From contig JABSRT010000024.1 in assembly GCA_013214945.1 (NCBI GenBank), positions 1 to 64,000 on the forward strand: 64,000 nucleotides of DNA, given 5' to 3'. Origin of the DNA: Gammaproteobacteria bacterium (GTDB lineage Bacteria; Pseudomonadota; Gammaproteobacteria; Enterobacterales; Psychrobiaceae). The number at the start of each line of letters is the position of its first letter. Position 1 is the stretch's first letter. This document shows positions 26,802 through 36,500 of this stretch, one piece after another. The position numbers and the translations under genes are program-made. The notes beneath the pieces are model-generated. The model saw only the letters and a list, made by a program, of their open reading frames with translations, made no database searches and was not told where the DNA came from.

Positions 26802-28175
26802 ATGTCAGATCATGGCAATTCACAGGAAGCTCAAGATTTTCTTGCTCAATATCCGCATATTCAAGCAATCGATTTGCTTGTTTCAGATATAAACGGGATA
26901 GCACGCGGCAAGAGAATTGAAAAATGTAACTTAACAAAAGTATTTCAAGATGGGGTTAACCTGCCGGCTTCGGTATTTTCAATGAACATTTTGGGTGAAA
27001 CCATTGAAGAGTGTGGGCTGGGGTTGAGAGTAGGTGAGCCTGATTTGTTCTGCAAACCTGTTGCTAATTCATTGCATCGGGCTAATTGGCACAAGCGCCC
27101 GACAGCGCAACTATTAATGAGTATGTATCAAAAAGACGGCGCACCATTTTTTGCCGATCCGCGACATGTGTTAAGTCGTATTTGTAATAAAATAGCGCAG
27201 TTAAAGCTCACACCCGTTGTCGCAGTAGAATTAGAGTTCTATCTATTTGATAAAAACCGCGATCATCAAGGCCACATTCAAGCGCCTATTTCCCCAAAAA
27301 CAGGCAAGCGAGATCAACATACGCAAGTCTATTCAGTTGATACCATTGCTGATTATGGCGACTTTCTTGAAGAGGTGAGTAATACCTGCAGTGAGCAAGG
27401 GGTACCGGCTGATACTGCGGTGGCTGAATGTGCCCCAGGTCAGTTTGAGATAAACCTTAAACATCAGGCGAATCCGTTATTAGCTTGTGACAATGCAATC
27501 CTATTAAAACGAATTATTAAAGCGGTTGCAGATCGGCATAACTTTGATATCTCGTTCATGGCTAAACCCTATGCGGAAGAGGCTGGCAGCGGCATGCATG
27601 TCCATGTCAGTTTAGTGGACGAGCAGGGCAATAATGCCTTTGCCGCACCAGATCAAGACTATAACCAAACGCTTGAACATGCGATAGGCGGTTTGCTCGA
27701 GTTAATGCCAGCGTCAATGCCGCTGTTGTGTCCAAACGTAAATTCTTATCGACGCTTTCAGCCACAATTCTATGTCGCAACCGCATTAAATTGGGGAGTG
27801 GACAATCGCACGGTTGCACTACGTATTCCTGCGGGCAATAAACAAGCTACCCGAATCGAGCACCGAGTCGCGGGAGCTGATGCTAACCCTTATTTAGTGA
27901 TGAGCGCCGTGCTTGCCTCGATTCATCACGGGATCTGTAACAAGATTTCTCCAAACTGCGAGCCATCGACAGGCAATGCCTTCGACGGTCATGCCGCGCC
28001 ATTACCAACAAAATTCCCACTGGCATTAGCAGCCCTAAAAGCTGACTCAACCCTCACTGCATATTTAGGCGAACAATTCACCAATATTTATGTAACAGCT
28101 AAACAACACGAACTCGACAAGTTTGAATCTCATATTAGCGAGTTGGAAGTTCAGTGGTATCTCAATAACGTGTAG
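26802..28175 (+). CDS. puuA: Gamma-glutamylputrescine synthetase
   Basis: A 457-residue glutamine-synthetase-fold ligase that couples glutamate to putrescine using ATP, the first step of the Puu pathway. The N-terminal beta-grasp contains IDLLVSDINGIARGKRI. The catalytic domain shows VAVELEFYLFD, AGSGMHVHVSL, PNVNSYRRFQP and NRTVALRIPAGN. I start at the ATG at 26802, which has AAGG 7 bp upstream; an in-frame GTG at 26736 would run through the candidate operator. Followed by puuB on the same strand, 91 bp later. Confidence 0.93.
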   Translation: MSDHGNSQEAQDFLAQYPHIQAIDLLVSDINGIARGKRIEKCNLTKVFQDGVNLPASVFSMNILGETIEECGLGLRVGEPDLFCKPVANSLHRANWHKRPTAQLLMSMYQKDGAPFFADPRHVLSRICNKIAQLKLTPVVAVELEFYLFDKNRDHQGHIQAPISPKTGKRDQHTQVYSVDTIADYGDFLEEVSNTCSEQGVPADTAVAECAPGQFEINLKHQANPLLACDNAILLKRIIKAVADRHNFDISFMAKPYAEEAGSGMHVHVSLVDEQGNNAFAAPDQDYNQTLEHAIGGLLELMPASMPLLCPNVNSYRRFQPQFYVATALNWGVDNRTVALRIPAGNKQATRIEHRVAGADANPYLVMSAVLASIHHGICNKISPNCEPSTGNAFDGHAAPLPTKFPLALAALKADSTLTAYLGEQFTNIYVTAKQHELDKFESHISELEVQWYLNNV

Positions 28176-28266
28176 CGCTGAAATATACCGTCCCGGCACA
28201 AAAATGTAACGAAAAGCAACGAATAAACCAGTTGCTGCTCTTAGACTTTATAAGTTGAGAATTATT

Positions 28267-29550
28267 ATGACATCCATATCGCACACAAATTCATACTATG
28301 CGGCAAGCGCTAATGACAAAGTACAGCGCCCGCAATTACAACAAGATATCACTGCAGATGTCTGCATTATTGGCGCTGGTTATACCGGTTTGTCAACGGC
28401 ACTTCATTTAGCAGAAAAAGGTTATAAAGTCGCCATTCTGGAAGGTAGCCGCATAGGGTTTGGTGCGTCTGGTCGTAATGGTGGCCAAATTGTTCATAGT
28501 TATAGCCGTGATATTGATTTTATCGAACGCAATTACGGCAAAGAAGTCGGCACTAAAATGGGCGCAATGGCATTTGAAGGTGGCAAAATTCTGCGTAGTT
28601 TGGTCGAGAAATACAATATTGAGTGTGACCTAACAAACGGCGGGATCTTTGCGTCGTGTACCGAGAAACAATTAGCAGAAATGGTGCACAAAAAAGAACT
28701 TTGGCAAGCGCACGGCCATAACGAGTTAAAAATGTTGTCAGCGGCTGAAATTAAAAACCATATTGGTTCAGAGTTATATGTTGGCGGTTTGCTCGATAAT
28801 TCTGGCGGCCATTTTCACCCGTTAAATTTGGTGTTAGGCGAAGCCGCTGCTTTTGAAAGTTTGGGCGGGGTGATCTATGAAGACAGCGCAGTAGAAAAAG
28901 TGATTGAAGGACAAAAAGTCAAGTTAGTCACTGCCCATGGCTCGGTTACATCAGATTTTATGGTTGTTGCTGGCAATGCTTACCTCGGCGATTTAATTCC
29001 ACGCCTTGAGCAAAAAGCCATTCCTTGTGGTACCCAAATCGTGACCACTGAAGTGCTGTCAAAAGAACAGCAACAGCAATTATTACCGACGGGACACTGT
29101 GTTGAAGACTGTAACTACCTGCTCGATTATTATCGCTTGTCGGGTGACGGGCGTTTAATTTACGGCGGTGGGGTCACTTACGGTGCGCGTGAGCCAAGCA
29201 AAATTGAGTCAAAAATTGTGCCGAACATGCTCAAGACATTCCCACAGCTTAAAGGCACCAAGATTGACTATGCATGGACCGGAAACTTCCTGCTGACATT
29301 AATGCGCCTGCCGCAGTTTGGCCGGATTGGCCACAATATTTACTACGCCCAGGGCTACAGTGGTCATGGCGTAACGTCATCTCATCTTGCAGGAAAGGTA
29401 ATAGCTGATGCTATTTCGGGTCAGGCAGAACGTTTCGACGTTATTGCTAGTCTGCCGCAATATCCATTTCCTGGTGGCCGTTCATTGCGGGTGCCTTACA
29501 CCGCGATGGGCGCCTGGTTTTACAACTTGCGAGACAAACTAGGTGTGTGA
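28267..29550 (+). CDS. puuB: Gamma-glutamylputrescine oxidase
   Basis: A 427-residue FAD-dependent amine oxidoreductase (DAO family) that oxidises gamma-glutamylputrescine to the aldehyde used by PuuC. The FAD-binding motif is CIIGAGYTGLSTALHLAEKG (about 33-52), followed by GFGASGRNGGQIVHSY, which holds the characteristic ASGRNGG. Near the C-terminus QGYSGHGVTSSHLAGK completes the FAD site. Length is as for E. coli PuuB (426). The ATG at 28267 is preferred over a TTG at 28255. It lies between puuA and the transporter gene. Confidence 0.93.
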   Translation: MTSISHTNSYYAASANDKVQRPQLQQDITADVCIIGAGYTGLSTALHLAEKGYKVAILEGSRIGFGASGRNGGQIVHSYSRDIDFIERNYGKEVGTKMGAMAFEGGKILRSLVEKYNIECDLTNGGIFASCTEKQLAEMVHKKELWQAHGHNELKMLSAAEIKNHIGSELYVGGLLDNSGGHFHPLNLVLGEAAAFESLGGVIYEDSAVEKVIEGQKVKLVTAHGSVTSDFMVVAGNAYLGDLIPRLEQKAIPCGTQIVTTEVLSKEQQQQLLPTGHCVEDCNYLLDYYRLSGDGRLIYGGGVTYGAREPSKIESKIVPNMLKTFPQLKGTKIDYAWTGNFLLTLMRLPQFGRIGHNIYYAQGYSGHGVTSSHLAGKVIADAISGQAERFDVIASLPQYPFPGGRSLRVPYTAMGAWFYNLRDKLGV

Positions 29551-29703
29551 CCGATATCAGAAAACGGGCAGAAAAAATTAATCTAACTTATTTCAGTATT
29601 TAGCCTGTTAAACATCCACCATCAAGGCTAGTGTGTGTTTAATTGAGCAAAAATACTGAGTCATAGCGAACCAATATAATCAAACCATAAACAAGGGAAA
29701 ATT

Positions 29704-31197
29704 ATGACTTCAGCTGTAATCAATGACGCTGGCGCGTCACAAACAAAGAAAAATAACAGGCCGATACAATCACTGATATTTTACGGCGCCATTATGGCAT
29801 CGTTCTTCTTTCTTTCAACAACGCATACTGCGGGAGAACCCTACGGTTTTCTGAGCTTATTGCCCGTTGTCTTGATTCTATTTACCGCTATTGTGACCCA
29901 TAAAGCGCTTGAAGCAATCTTTGCCGGGATTATTGGCGGACTATTATTGCTTGACCCAACCAATATTTTTACTAATTTGGGCGCAATATCGACCAAGGTA
30001 ATGATGGATGAAACGATTGCTTGGATCATTCTTGTTTGTGGCATGATGGGCGGCTTGATTACGATGCTTGAGCGCGGTGGTAGTGTGCTTAGTTTTGGCG
30101 ATTTTCTCGCTGGGCGTATTAAATCGAAACGCGGTACGTTGTTAACCACCTGTATGTTGGGGATTTTGGTATTTATTGATGACTACCTTAATTCACTCGC
30201 GGTATCGGCTTCAATGAAAAGCATGACAGACCGATTCAATATCTCGCGTGAAAAGTTGGCCTTTATTGTTGACTCAACGGCGGCTCCGGTTTGTATTTTA
30301 GTGCCAGTATCGACTTGGGCTGTTTACTTCGCCGCTTTGCTTGAAGAAAATGGCGCAGCGGGTGAAGGGCAGGGCATGGCGCTTTATATTGAAGCTATTC
30401 CTTACATGGCATACGGTTGGATGGCATTACTGGTTGTCTGGTTAGTTGCGATGGGCTTTGTGAAAGATTTTGGCGCAATGAAGCATGCTGAAACTCGTGC
30501 CCAAAATGGCCAACCGATCCCCGATGGCATTGAAGCCGATGGTTTTGATACTTCAGGCATAGCCAAAGCGTCACCGGTTATGGGTCTACTTAATTTCTTC
30601 TTACCAATGGCTGTACTAGTTGGTGCCAGTGTTTACTATGAAATAGATTTGTTGTTAGGTGCATTAGTTGCGTCATTGTTTACAATGGTTTTATATTTTG
30701 TTCAGCGTTTACTTACTTTCGATCAATTAGTTAACTCAATGCTTGACGGCTTTAAGGTTATGCTTCACCCGATAGCCGTAGTCTGTGCTGGCTTTATGGT
30801 TAAAGAAGTTAATGATCAATTAGGCATGACCCCCTATATTATTGAGGCGATAACGCCTTACCTAAACAAGGAAATGTTACCTGCTATTATCTTTGCCGTG
30901 ATGGCGATGGTTGTATTCGGTACTGGCTCAAGCTGGGGGGTATTTGTGGTGTCATTGCCTATCGTTGTCCCAATCGCTCAAAACTTTGATTTATCGATGC
31001 CGCTGGTGGTTGGCTCGTTATTATCAGCCTCAGCTTTTGGTTCGCATGCTTGTTTCTACAGTGACTCAACGGTGTTGTCTGCACAGGGATCTGGCTGTAC
31101 TCCAATGCAACATGCAATAACTCAAATTCCATATGCTTTATTAGGCGGAGTACTTGCCTTTATTTCACTACTGATCCTTGGTTATACAATGGCTTAG
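29704..31197 (+). CDS. NhaC-family Na+/H+ antiporter-like transporter, probable polyamine-locus permease
   Basis: A 497-residue polytopic membrane protein (about 11-12 helices) of the NhaC/YheL ion-transporter superfamily. Typical segments are FIDDYLNSLAVSASMKSMTDR and, near the C-terminus, FGTGSSWGVFVVSLPIVVPI and FGSHACFYSDSTVLSAQGSGC. An AGGGA site precedes the ATG. The locus has no PuuP-type or ABC polyamine importer, and this gene sits last in the puuA-puuB row before a strong terminator. It may carry polyamines or their products; family alone suggests cation/proton exchange. The substrate is inference. Confidence 0.8.
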   Translation: MTSAVINDAGASQTKKNNRPIQSLIFYGAIMASFFFLSTTHTAGEPYGFLSLLPVVLILFTAIVTHKALEAIFAGIIGGLLLLDPTNIFTNLGAISTKVMMDETIAWIILVCGMMGGLITMLERGGSVLSFGDFLAGRIKSKRGTLLTTCMLGILVFIDDYLNSLAVSASMKSMTDRFNISREKLAFIVDSTAAPVCILVPVSTWAVYFAALLEENGAAGEGQGMALYIEAIPYMAYGWMALLVVWLVAMGFVKDFGAMKHAETRAQNGQPIPDGIEADGFDTSGIAKASPVMGLLNFFLPMAVLVGASVYYEIDLLLGALVASLFTMVLYFVQRLLTFDQLVNSMLDGFKVMLHPIAVVCAGFMVKEVNDQLGMTPYIIEAITPYLNKEMLPAIIFAVMAMVVFGTGSSWGVFVVSLPIVVPIAQNFDLSMPLVVGSLLSASAFGSHACFYSDSTVLSAQGSGCTPMQHAITQIPYALLGGVLAFISLLILGYTMA

Positions 31198-31225
31198 GAT
31201 TAGTTAATAAAAGCAGGATGGCCAC

Positions 31226-31272
31226 AGCTTCAAGTCAGGTGATCGTAATTACCTGACTTGAAGCTTTTTTTT
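31226..31272. terminator. Strong rho-independent terminator after the transporter gene
   Basis: AGCTTCAAGTCAGGT (31226-31240) and ACCTGACTTGAAGCT (31251-31265) form a perfect 15-bp stem with a 10-base loop, followed by eight Ts. It ends the puuA-puuB-transporter unit and also lies just beyond the convergent qorB stop. Confidence 0.95.
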
Positions 31273-31280
31273 CGGGCTGT

Positions 31281-32132
31281 TTATAACATTTGCGTGATGC
31301 TTTGCGTTAATGGCGTGGTAGCACGGCCAATTAATTTGCTTAACGTTTTGCTGGTATCAGCCAACCAGCCTGTTGCAGCATTTAATTCGGCATCTACCAG
31401 ACAGGTGGCAAAGCCTTCGTTTAAACCAAAACTCATCAATAGGCTCGTCAGTTCTTGGGCGCTTAGGTTGTCATACTTAATTTCTTTACCAGTTTGCTTG
31501 GTAATTTCAGCGGCGTAATCACTCAATGTAAAGCCGTCATCGCCAGCTAATTCATAAACTTTCCCAACATGATTTTCGTTTGAGGTTAAGATCACTGCTG
31601 CAGCCTCAGCGTAGTCATTACGGGCAGCTGTAGAGAATATACCTTGGTCGGCACTGCCTGCGATTGAACCTGAGTTGAGCGCACCCTCGATACCTTGAGT
31701 ATAGTTTTCTGTGTACCAGCCGTTTCGTAAAATCACCGCAGGCAAGCCCGATGCGTTAATTTGTTGTTCAGTGGCTTTATGTTCTTGGGCTAACAACAAT
31801 GGGCTTGAGTCTGCTTTTAAAATACTGGTGTAGGCGAATAATGCGACACCGGCGGCCTTTGCAGCATCAATAACAGCTTGGTGTTGAGCTAAACGTTGAC
31901 CGACTTCGCTACCCGATATCAGTAGTAATTTAGAAACGCCGACTAATGCTGATGTTAGCGTTGCTGGTTTGTCGTAATCCGCTTGGCGAACAACGACACC
32001 TAAGGCGGTTAATGCTTGCGCATTGTCTAAGTTTCGTACCAGCGCGACTATGTTACTCGCGGCTGTTTTAGTGAGTAAATTGGTGATAACTAATTGACCA
32101 AGTTGGCCGTTTGCGCCTGTAATTGCGATCAT
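31281..32132 (-). CDS. qorB: NAD(P)H:quinone oxidoreductase type 2 (QorB-like)
   Basis: A 283-residue NmrA-like atypical short-chain reductase; E. coli QorB (YtfG) has 286. The Rossmann motif ITGANGQLGQLV is at the very N-terminus, with VRNLDNAQAL after the second strand and AYTSILKADSSPL, LRNGWYTENY and YELAGDDGFTLSDYA as family segments. The start at ATG 32132 has AGGGG upstream; the longer reading adds 18 non-family residues. It diverges from a LysR gene, which probably controls it. Confidence 0.9.
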   Translation of the reverse strand: MIAITGANGQLGQLVITNLLTKTAASNIVALVRNLDNAQALTALGVVVRQADYDKPATLTSALVGVSKLLLISGSEVGQRLAQHQAVIDAAKAAGVALFAYTSILKADSSPLLLAQEHKATEQQINASGLPAVILRNGWYTENYTQGIEGALNSGSIAGSADQGIFSTAARNDYAEAAAVILTSNENHVGKVYELAGDDGFTLSDYAAEITKQTGKEIKYDNLSAQELTSLLMSFGLNEGFATCLVDAELNAATGWLADTSKTLSKLIGRATTPLTQSITQML

Positions 32133-32326
32133 AATAAAACCCCTAATTAATATTGATATGTTGAATTCCTGTGTAGTATGCAACACAATATTGGTAACGA
32201 TAAGTGGGGCAATGACGAATGCACCGTCCTGGTTTTGAGAACACTGAGATTAAGATAACGCGAACTAAAGACCCGCACACTTAGCAGCTCTAATCAGATA
32301 CATAAAAATTATAATGAGATATATAC

Positions 32327-33223
32327 ATGAGAGAGATTGATTTTTCTCACCTGCGATTACTGGCTATTTTCGCCACGGTGATAGAAACGGGCACATTCGC
32401 AGCCACTGCGCGCAAGCTAAACACCAGTCGATCACGGATTAGTGAACAGGTATCGCAGCTCGAGAGTGATTTGGGAGTGCGCTTGTTACAACGCTCGACA
32501 CGGCAATTGAACATCACAAGCGAAGGGCAGGAAGTTTATCAGCAAGCACGTCAATTACCGGATATTTTGCAACAAATTGAAGCCATCACCACACCTCCTG
32601 AGCCTTCCGGGCGTGTTGCAATTACGATGAATCACGATATTGCCCATAAATATGTATTGCCAGTACTCCATGATTTTAAGCAACAATACCCGCAAGTAAA
32701 ACTCGATCTCATTCTCGATGACACACGGTTAGATCTTATTAGCGAACAAATAGATTTGGCAATACGGATCGGTTTTCCGCGTGATGAGTCGATTATTGCG
32801 CGAAAGATGCATCAAGAGCGATTTAGTTTATTCGCCAGTCCTGACTTTATTGATAAATACGGCGAGCCAAAATCAATCACCGAATGCGAGCAATTACCTT
32901 GGGTATTACTGCAACAAACGAATCAAGGCGACGTTCAAACAATGCGCCGGCGCAACGAAACAATCGAGATTAAACCGCAAGACTTTTTTCGGTGTAATTC
33001 GCCACTTGCAATGCAGCAAATGGTTGTTCAGGGCTTAGGGATGGGGGCACTATTACCCTCGACAGTAAAACAGCAAATAGAAGCGGGTCAGTTAATTGCG
33101 ATTATGCCGACATTATCAAGTGATCCATTGACGTTTTCGCTGGTGTATCCATCAAGACGGCAAATACCTTTGAGAACTCGTGTTGTGATTGATTATTTAT
33201 TAGCAGCAAATATTTTTGGGTAA
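32327..33223 (+). CDS. LysR-family transcriptional regulator
   Basis: A 298-residue LysR-type regulator. The N-terminal winged HTH (about 5-65; FAATARKLNTSRSRISEQVSQLE then LGVRLLQRSTRQLNIT) is followed by a periplasmic-binding-fold effector domain (about 90-295; GRVAITMNHDIAHKYVLPVL, IRIGFPRDESIIARKM, MVVQGLGMGALLP). It is of the CrgA/DsdC-like subgroup common beside oxidoreductases. It is divergent from qorB with 194 bp between the starts, the classical arrangement for LysR control of a divergent target. Confidence 0.9.
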   Translation: MREIDFSHLRLLAIFATVIETGTFAATARKLNTSRSRISEQVSQLESDLGVRLLQRSTRQLNITSEGQEVYQQARQLPDILQQIEAITTPPEPSGRVAITMNHDIAHKYVLPVLHDFKQQYPQVKLDLILDDTRLDLISEQIDLAIRIGFPRDESIIARKMHQERFSLFASPDFIDKYGEPKSITECEQLPWVLLQQTNQGDVQTMRRRNETIEIKPQDFFRCNSPLAMQQMVVQGLGMGALLPSTVKQQIEAGQLIAIMPTLSSDPLTFSLVYPSRRQIPLRTRVVIDYLLAANIFG

Positions 33224-33531
33224 CTTATGAGGTATCGAAAAGTCGGCTTTAACTTTATTTAGTGACGCGAACATTACTTAGATCAAGTCGTTATTCATGC
33301 AGTTTTGTTTACATTTAGCTATTGTGGCATTGAGGAAGAACTAGCACCCAGTAACATTGTAGTTACTAAACTGTCCGAATATGGAACAATAAACTTGGTA
33401 AAATATTGCCATAATATACAAAAAAACTATGAACTGTTTCATGATGGATGGTGAACAATTAGACATAAACAAATGAAAAGTAGTGTTAAATTACTTTTAT
33501 TCAATTGAACCTTGTACGAATTACCAGCATA
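33224..33531. other. Intergenic stretch upstream of the hybrid regulator gene
   Basis: These 308 bases hold no gene and no clear terminator for the LysR gene. They must contain the promoter of the hybrid two-component gene; I cannot single out its elements. Confidence 0.4.
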
Positions 33532-36500
33532 ATGCGCATTAGGACTTATTCGTATTTATTACAAGGATGTAGGTTGATTTTGAAAACGTTGTTATTTAGT
33601 TTAGTTATCTTGCTCAGTTTTCCCAGTTCCGAAGCGATGGAAATTCGGCATCATTTAGAAAAAATTGAAATTGCTCTGTCACAAAGCTCCATTTACGCTA
33701 CCATTCAGGATCGGGCTGGTTATTTGTGGTTTGCGACCCAAAGCGGGGTCAATCGTTATGACGGTCACCAAGTTAACATTTACGGTAGTGATCCCAAACA
33801 AGATTGTAGCCTGCCTAATGTCGAGGTTAAAAGCTTGCTGGAGGCCAGAAATGGCGATATTTGGGCCGGTACGACCAATGGAGTTGCGCGTTATATTCGT
33901 ACACAAGATTGTTTTTATGCTTATCAGCATAAACAAGTAGAAAATGTAGCTCAGGCTAATGACGTTGGGTTATTATTTGAAGATAATCTGGGGCGGATTT
34001 GGACGGCTGGCCGATATTTAATGGTTTTTAATCCGAAGAACGATAAATTCACCCAAATAGCCGATGTCCCAAATTATCCAGGATATAGTTTCGATAAACA
34101 TGCGGCAATAAGAAAGACCAGTCCAGGTTATAAAGCTCTTTATCAAGACCCGCAAGGAACTATTTGGGTTGCCGGAATAAATGGCCTGGCTAGAGTGGAT
34201 CAGATCAACAATACCCTTATCCAGGTATACGCCCCTGAGCTTTACCAACCATGGCATAAAAAAAACTCCATCAATCATATCTTACCAGCAGATGAGAAAA
34301 ACCTATGGCTTGGTACTGATGATGGCTTGTTTTTAGTTAATAAACACGGTCAATTGATTAAACACTATCAGCTCTCTAATAACTCTGGCCCGGTAGGAAT
34401 ACTTGGTAATATTGTGTCCAGTTTACATCATGATAACAAGGGCCGTCTTTGGGTAGGGAGCTTCAATGGTGTCTATCGCTACCAGCGTAATAGCGACACT
34501 TTTATTCCTTATTTACGTACTCAGGATCTTAAGAGTAAGCACAGCACTAATCGCAACGCCAATTTTGTCAACGGTCATAAAGGTCAATTGTGGGTTGGCA
34601 TGGAAAAAGGTGTCTATGTATATAATCAAGCAGAAGATAACTTTTATATTCACCAGAATGCTAGAGAAAGTGAACAAGGCTTAGAAATTTCCAATAATGG
34701 CCATGCGTTTCAGCTGTTTTTAACCCGTAGTGGTACAGTTCTGGCTAGTATGGAACTTAATGGTTTATATAAAATAACCCCGAGTGAAATAACGGTTCAC
34801 CATTATCGTGACCTTGTTACTACAGGCAATCATTACGGTCACAAGGTTACTCGGGCTATCTATGAAGATCCTATTTTTAATGGCAATGTCGTTTGGCTTG
34901 GATTAGATGGTGCAGGCGTAGAGCGCATTGAATTTTCAACCGACAAAGCAGGTCACCGAGTTATCAATAAAGTCGAACAATATGGCCATAATATCGAAAG
35001 TGAAAGTAGTTCTGGTCAGTATATCTACGACATTCAACGAGACAGTCTAGGGCGATTATGGTTGGCGACTAATTGTGGTCTCAGACAATGGAGTGATAGC
35101 CAGCAAGACTTTATTGTGCCTAAATTTGAAACGCAGTTACTTAAAATTGATAATCAAGGACCTGTTTGTAAGGCTCAGCTCTCGAGCTTATTTAGTGATA
35201 TCAAAGGCGCTAAATTGTGGTTTGGAGGAGAGAGTACTGTAGGTTATCTAGATTTAACGACAGCAGAGTCAGAGCCGGTATGGTTAACAGCTAGTCATTA
35301 CTCTCAGCTTAAGGATAACGTCATTTATAAAATTTATCAGGATCAAGGTGGCTTGTTATGGCTGGCGACCAATAATGGTCTAATAAGTTTTAATACGGAC
35401 ACCGGCTCAATGCGTCTGTTTCAGTATCAAAGTGACAATGAAAACAGCTTATCATTAAACTGGGTTCAAGATATTACAGAAATGCCAGCGGGTACCTATT
35501 GGTTAGCAACCCGCGGTGGAGGCCTCAATAAACTAACTTTCGATCAACAGCAACAACCCGTTTGGCGTACTTTCGATCAGAGCAATGGTCTAGCTGATAA
35601 CTTTCTTTATGCTATTTTAGGTGATAAGCAAAGCAATTTATGGTTTTCGACCAACAAAGGAATCACGCGCTTTAATACGTTAAATGGTCAAAGTCGCAAC
35701 TTTAATTCCAAAAGAGGTCTACGAGGTTATAAATACGATTACGGCGGCGCTCACGTTGGCAGCAGTGGTCAATTCTATTTTGGTGCGAGTAACGGCTTTA
35801 ATACTTTTAGTCCCGACTGGATAAGTGACAACCCTATTACGCCTAAACTCAGCCTGCAGCAGTTAAGAATAAATGACCAGCTAATAAATATTTCTTCGCT
35901 TAGTCAATTAAGTTTAAGCCATAAGCAAAACTACATTAGTTTTGACTTTGTTGGTCTTCATTTTGAAGATCCCGATGCAATTCGCTATCAATATTTTCTT
36001 AAGGGCTTCGACAAAGATTGGCTCGATCCTACCAGCGTTCACCATGTTCGATATAGTAATATCAAGTCAGGTCAATATGAATTTTATCTGAAGGCGGCTA
36101 ATACTGATGGGGTTTGGAGCCAAGCACAATTATTAACCAGTTTTAGGATTGCGCCACAGCCGTGGCAGAGCCTATGGAACTACAGCTTATATTTTTTATT
36201 AACAGCACTGCTTGCCTGGTCTTATAAAAAAGGGCGCGATAGTTATGAGCAGATATTAGTACGGCGTATCAATCTAGCTACCTCTAATCTCGCACGCGCC
36301 AATGAAAATATTCGGTTGCAGTTTCAAAGTTTTGCCCACGAAGTAAAAACACCGCTAATGTCGCTAGGTAATAACTGTCAGCTAGCCATAGGTCAAATAG
36401 CAGGAGACCAGAATTCATCGCAAGCACTCAATTACTTAGAACAAGTTGAACAATCACTAAACGATGTTCGCCAAGTCGTTAAGCAAGAACTCGATAATGC

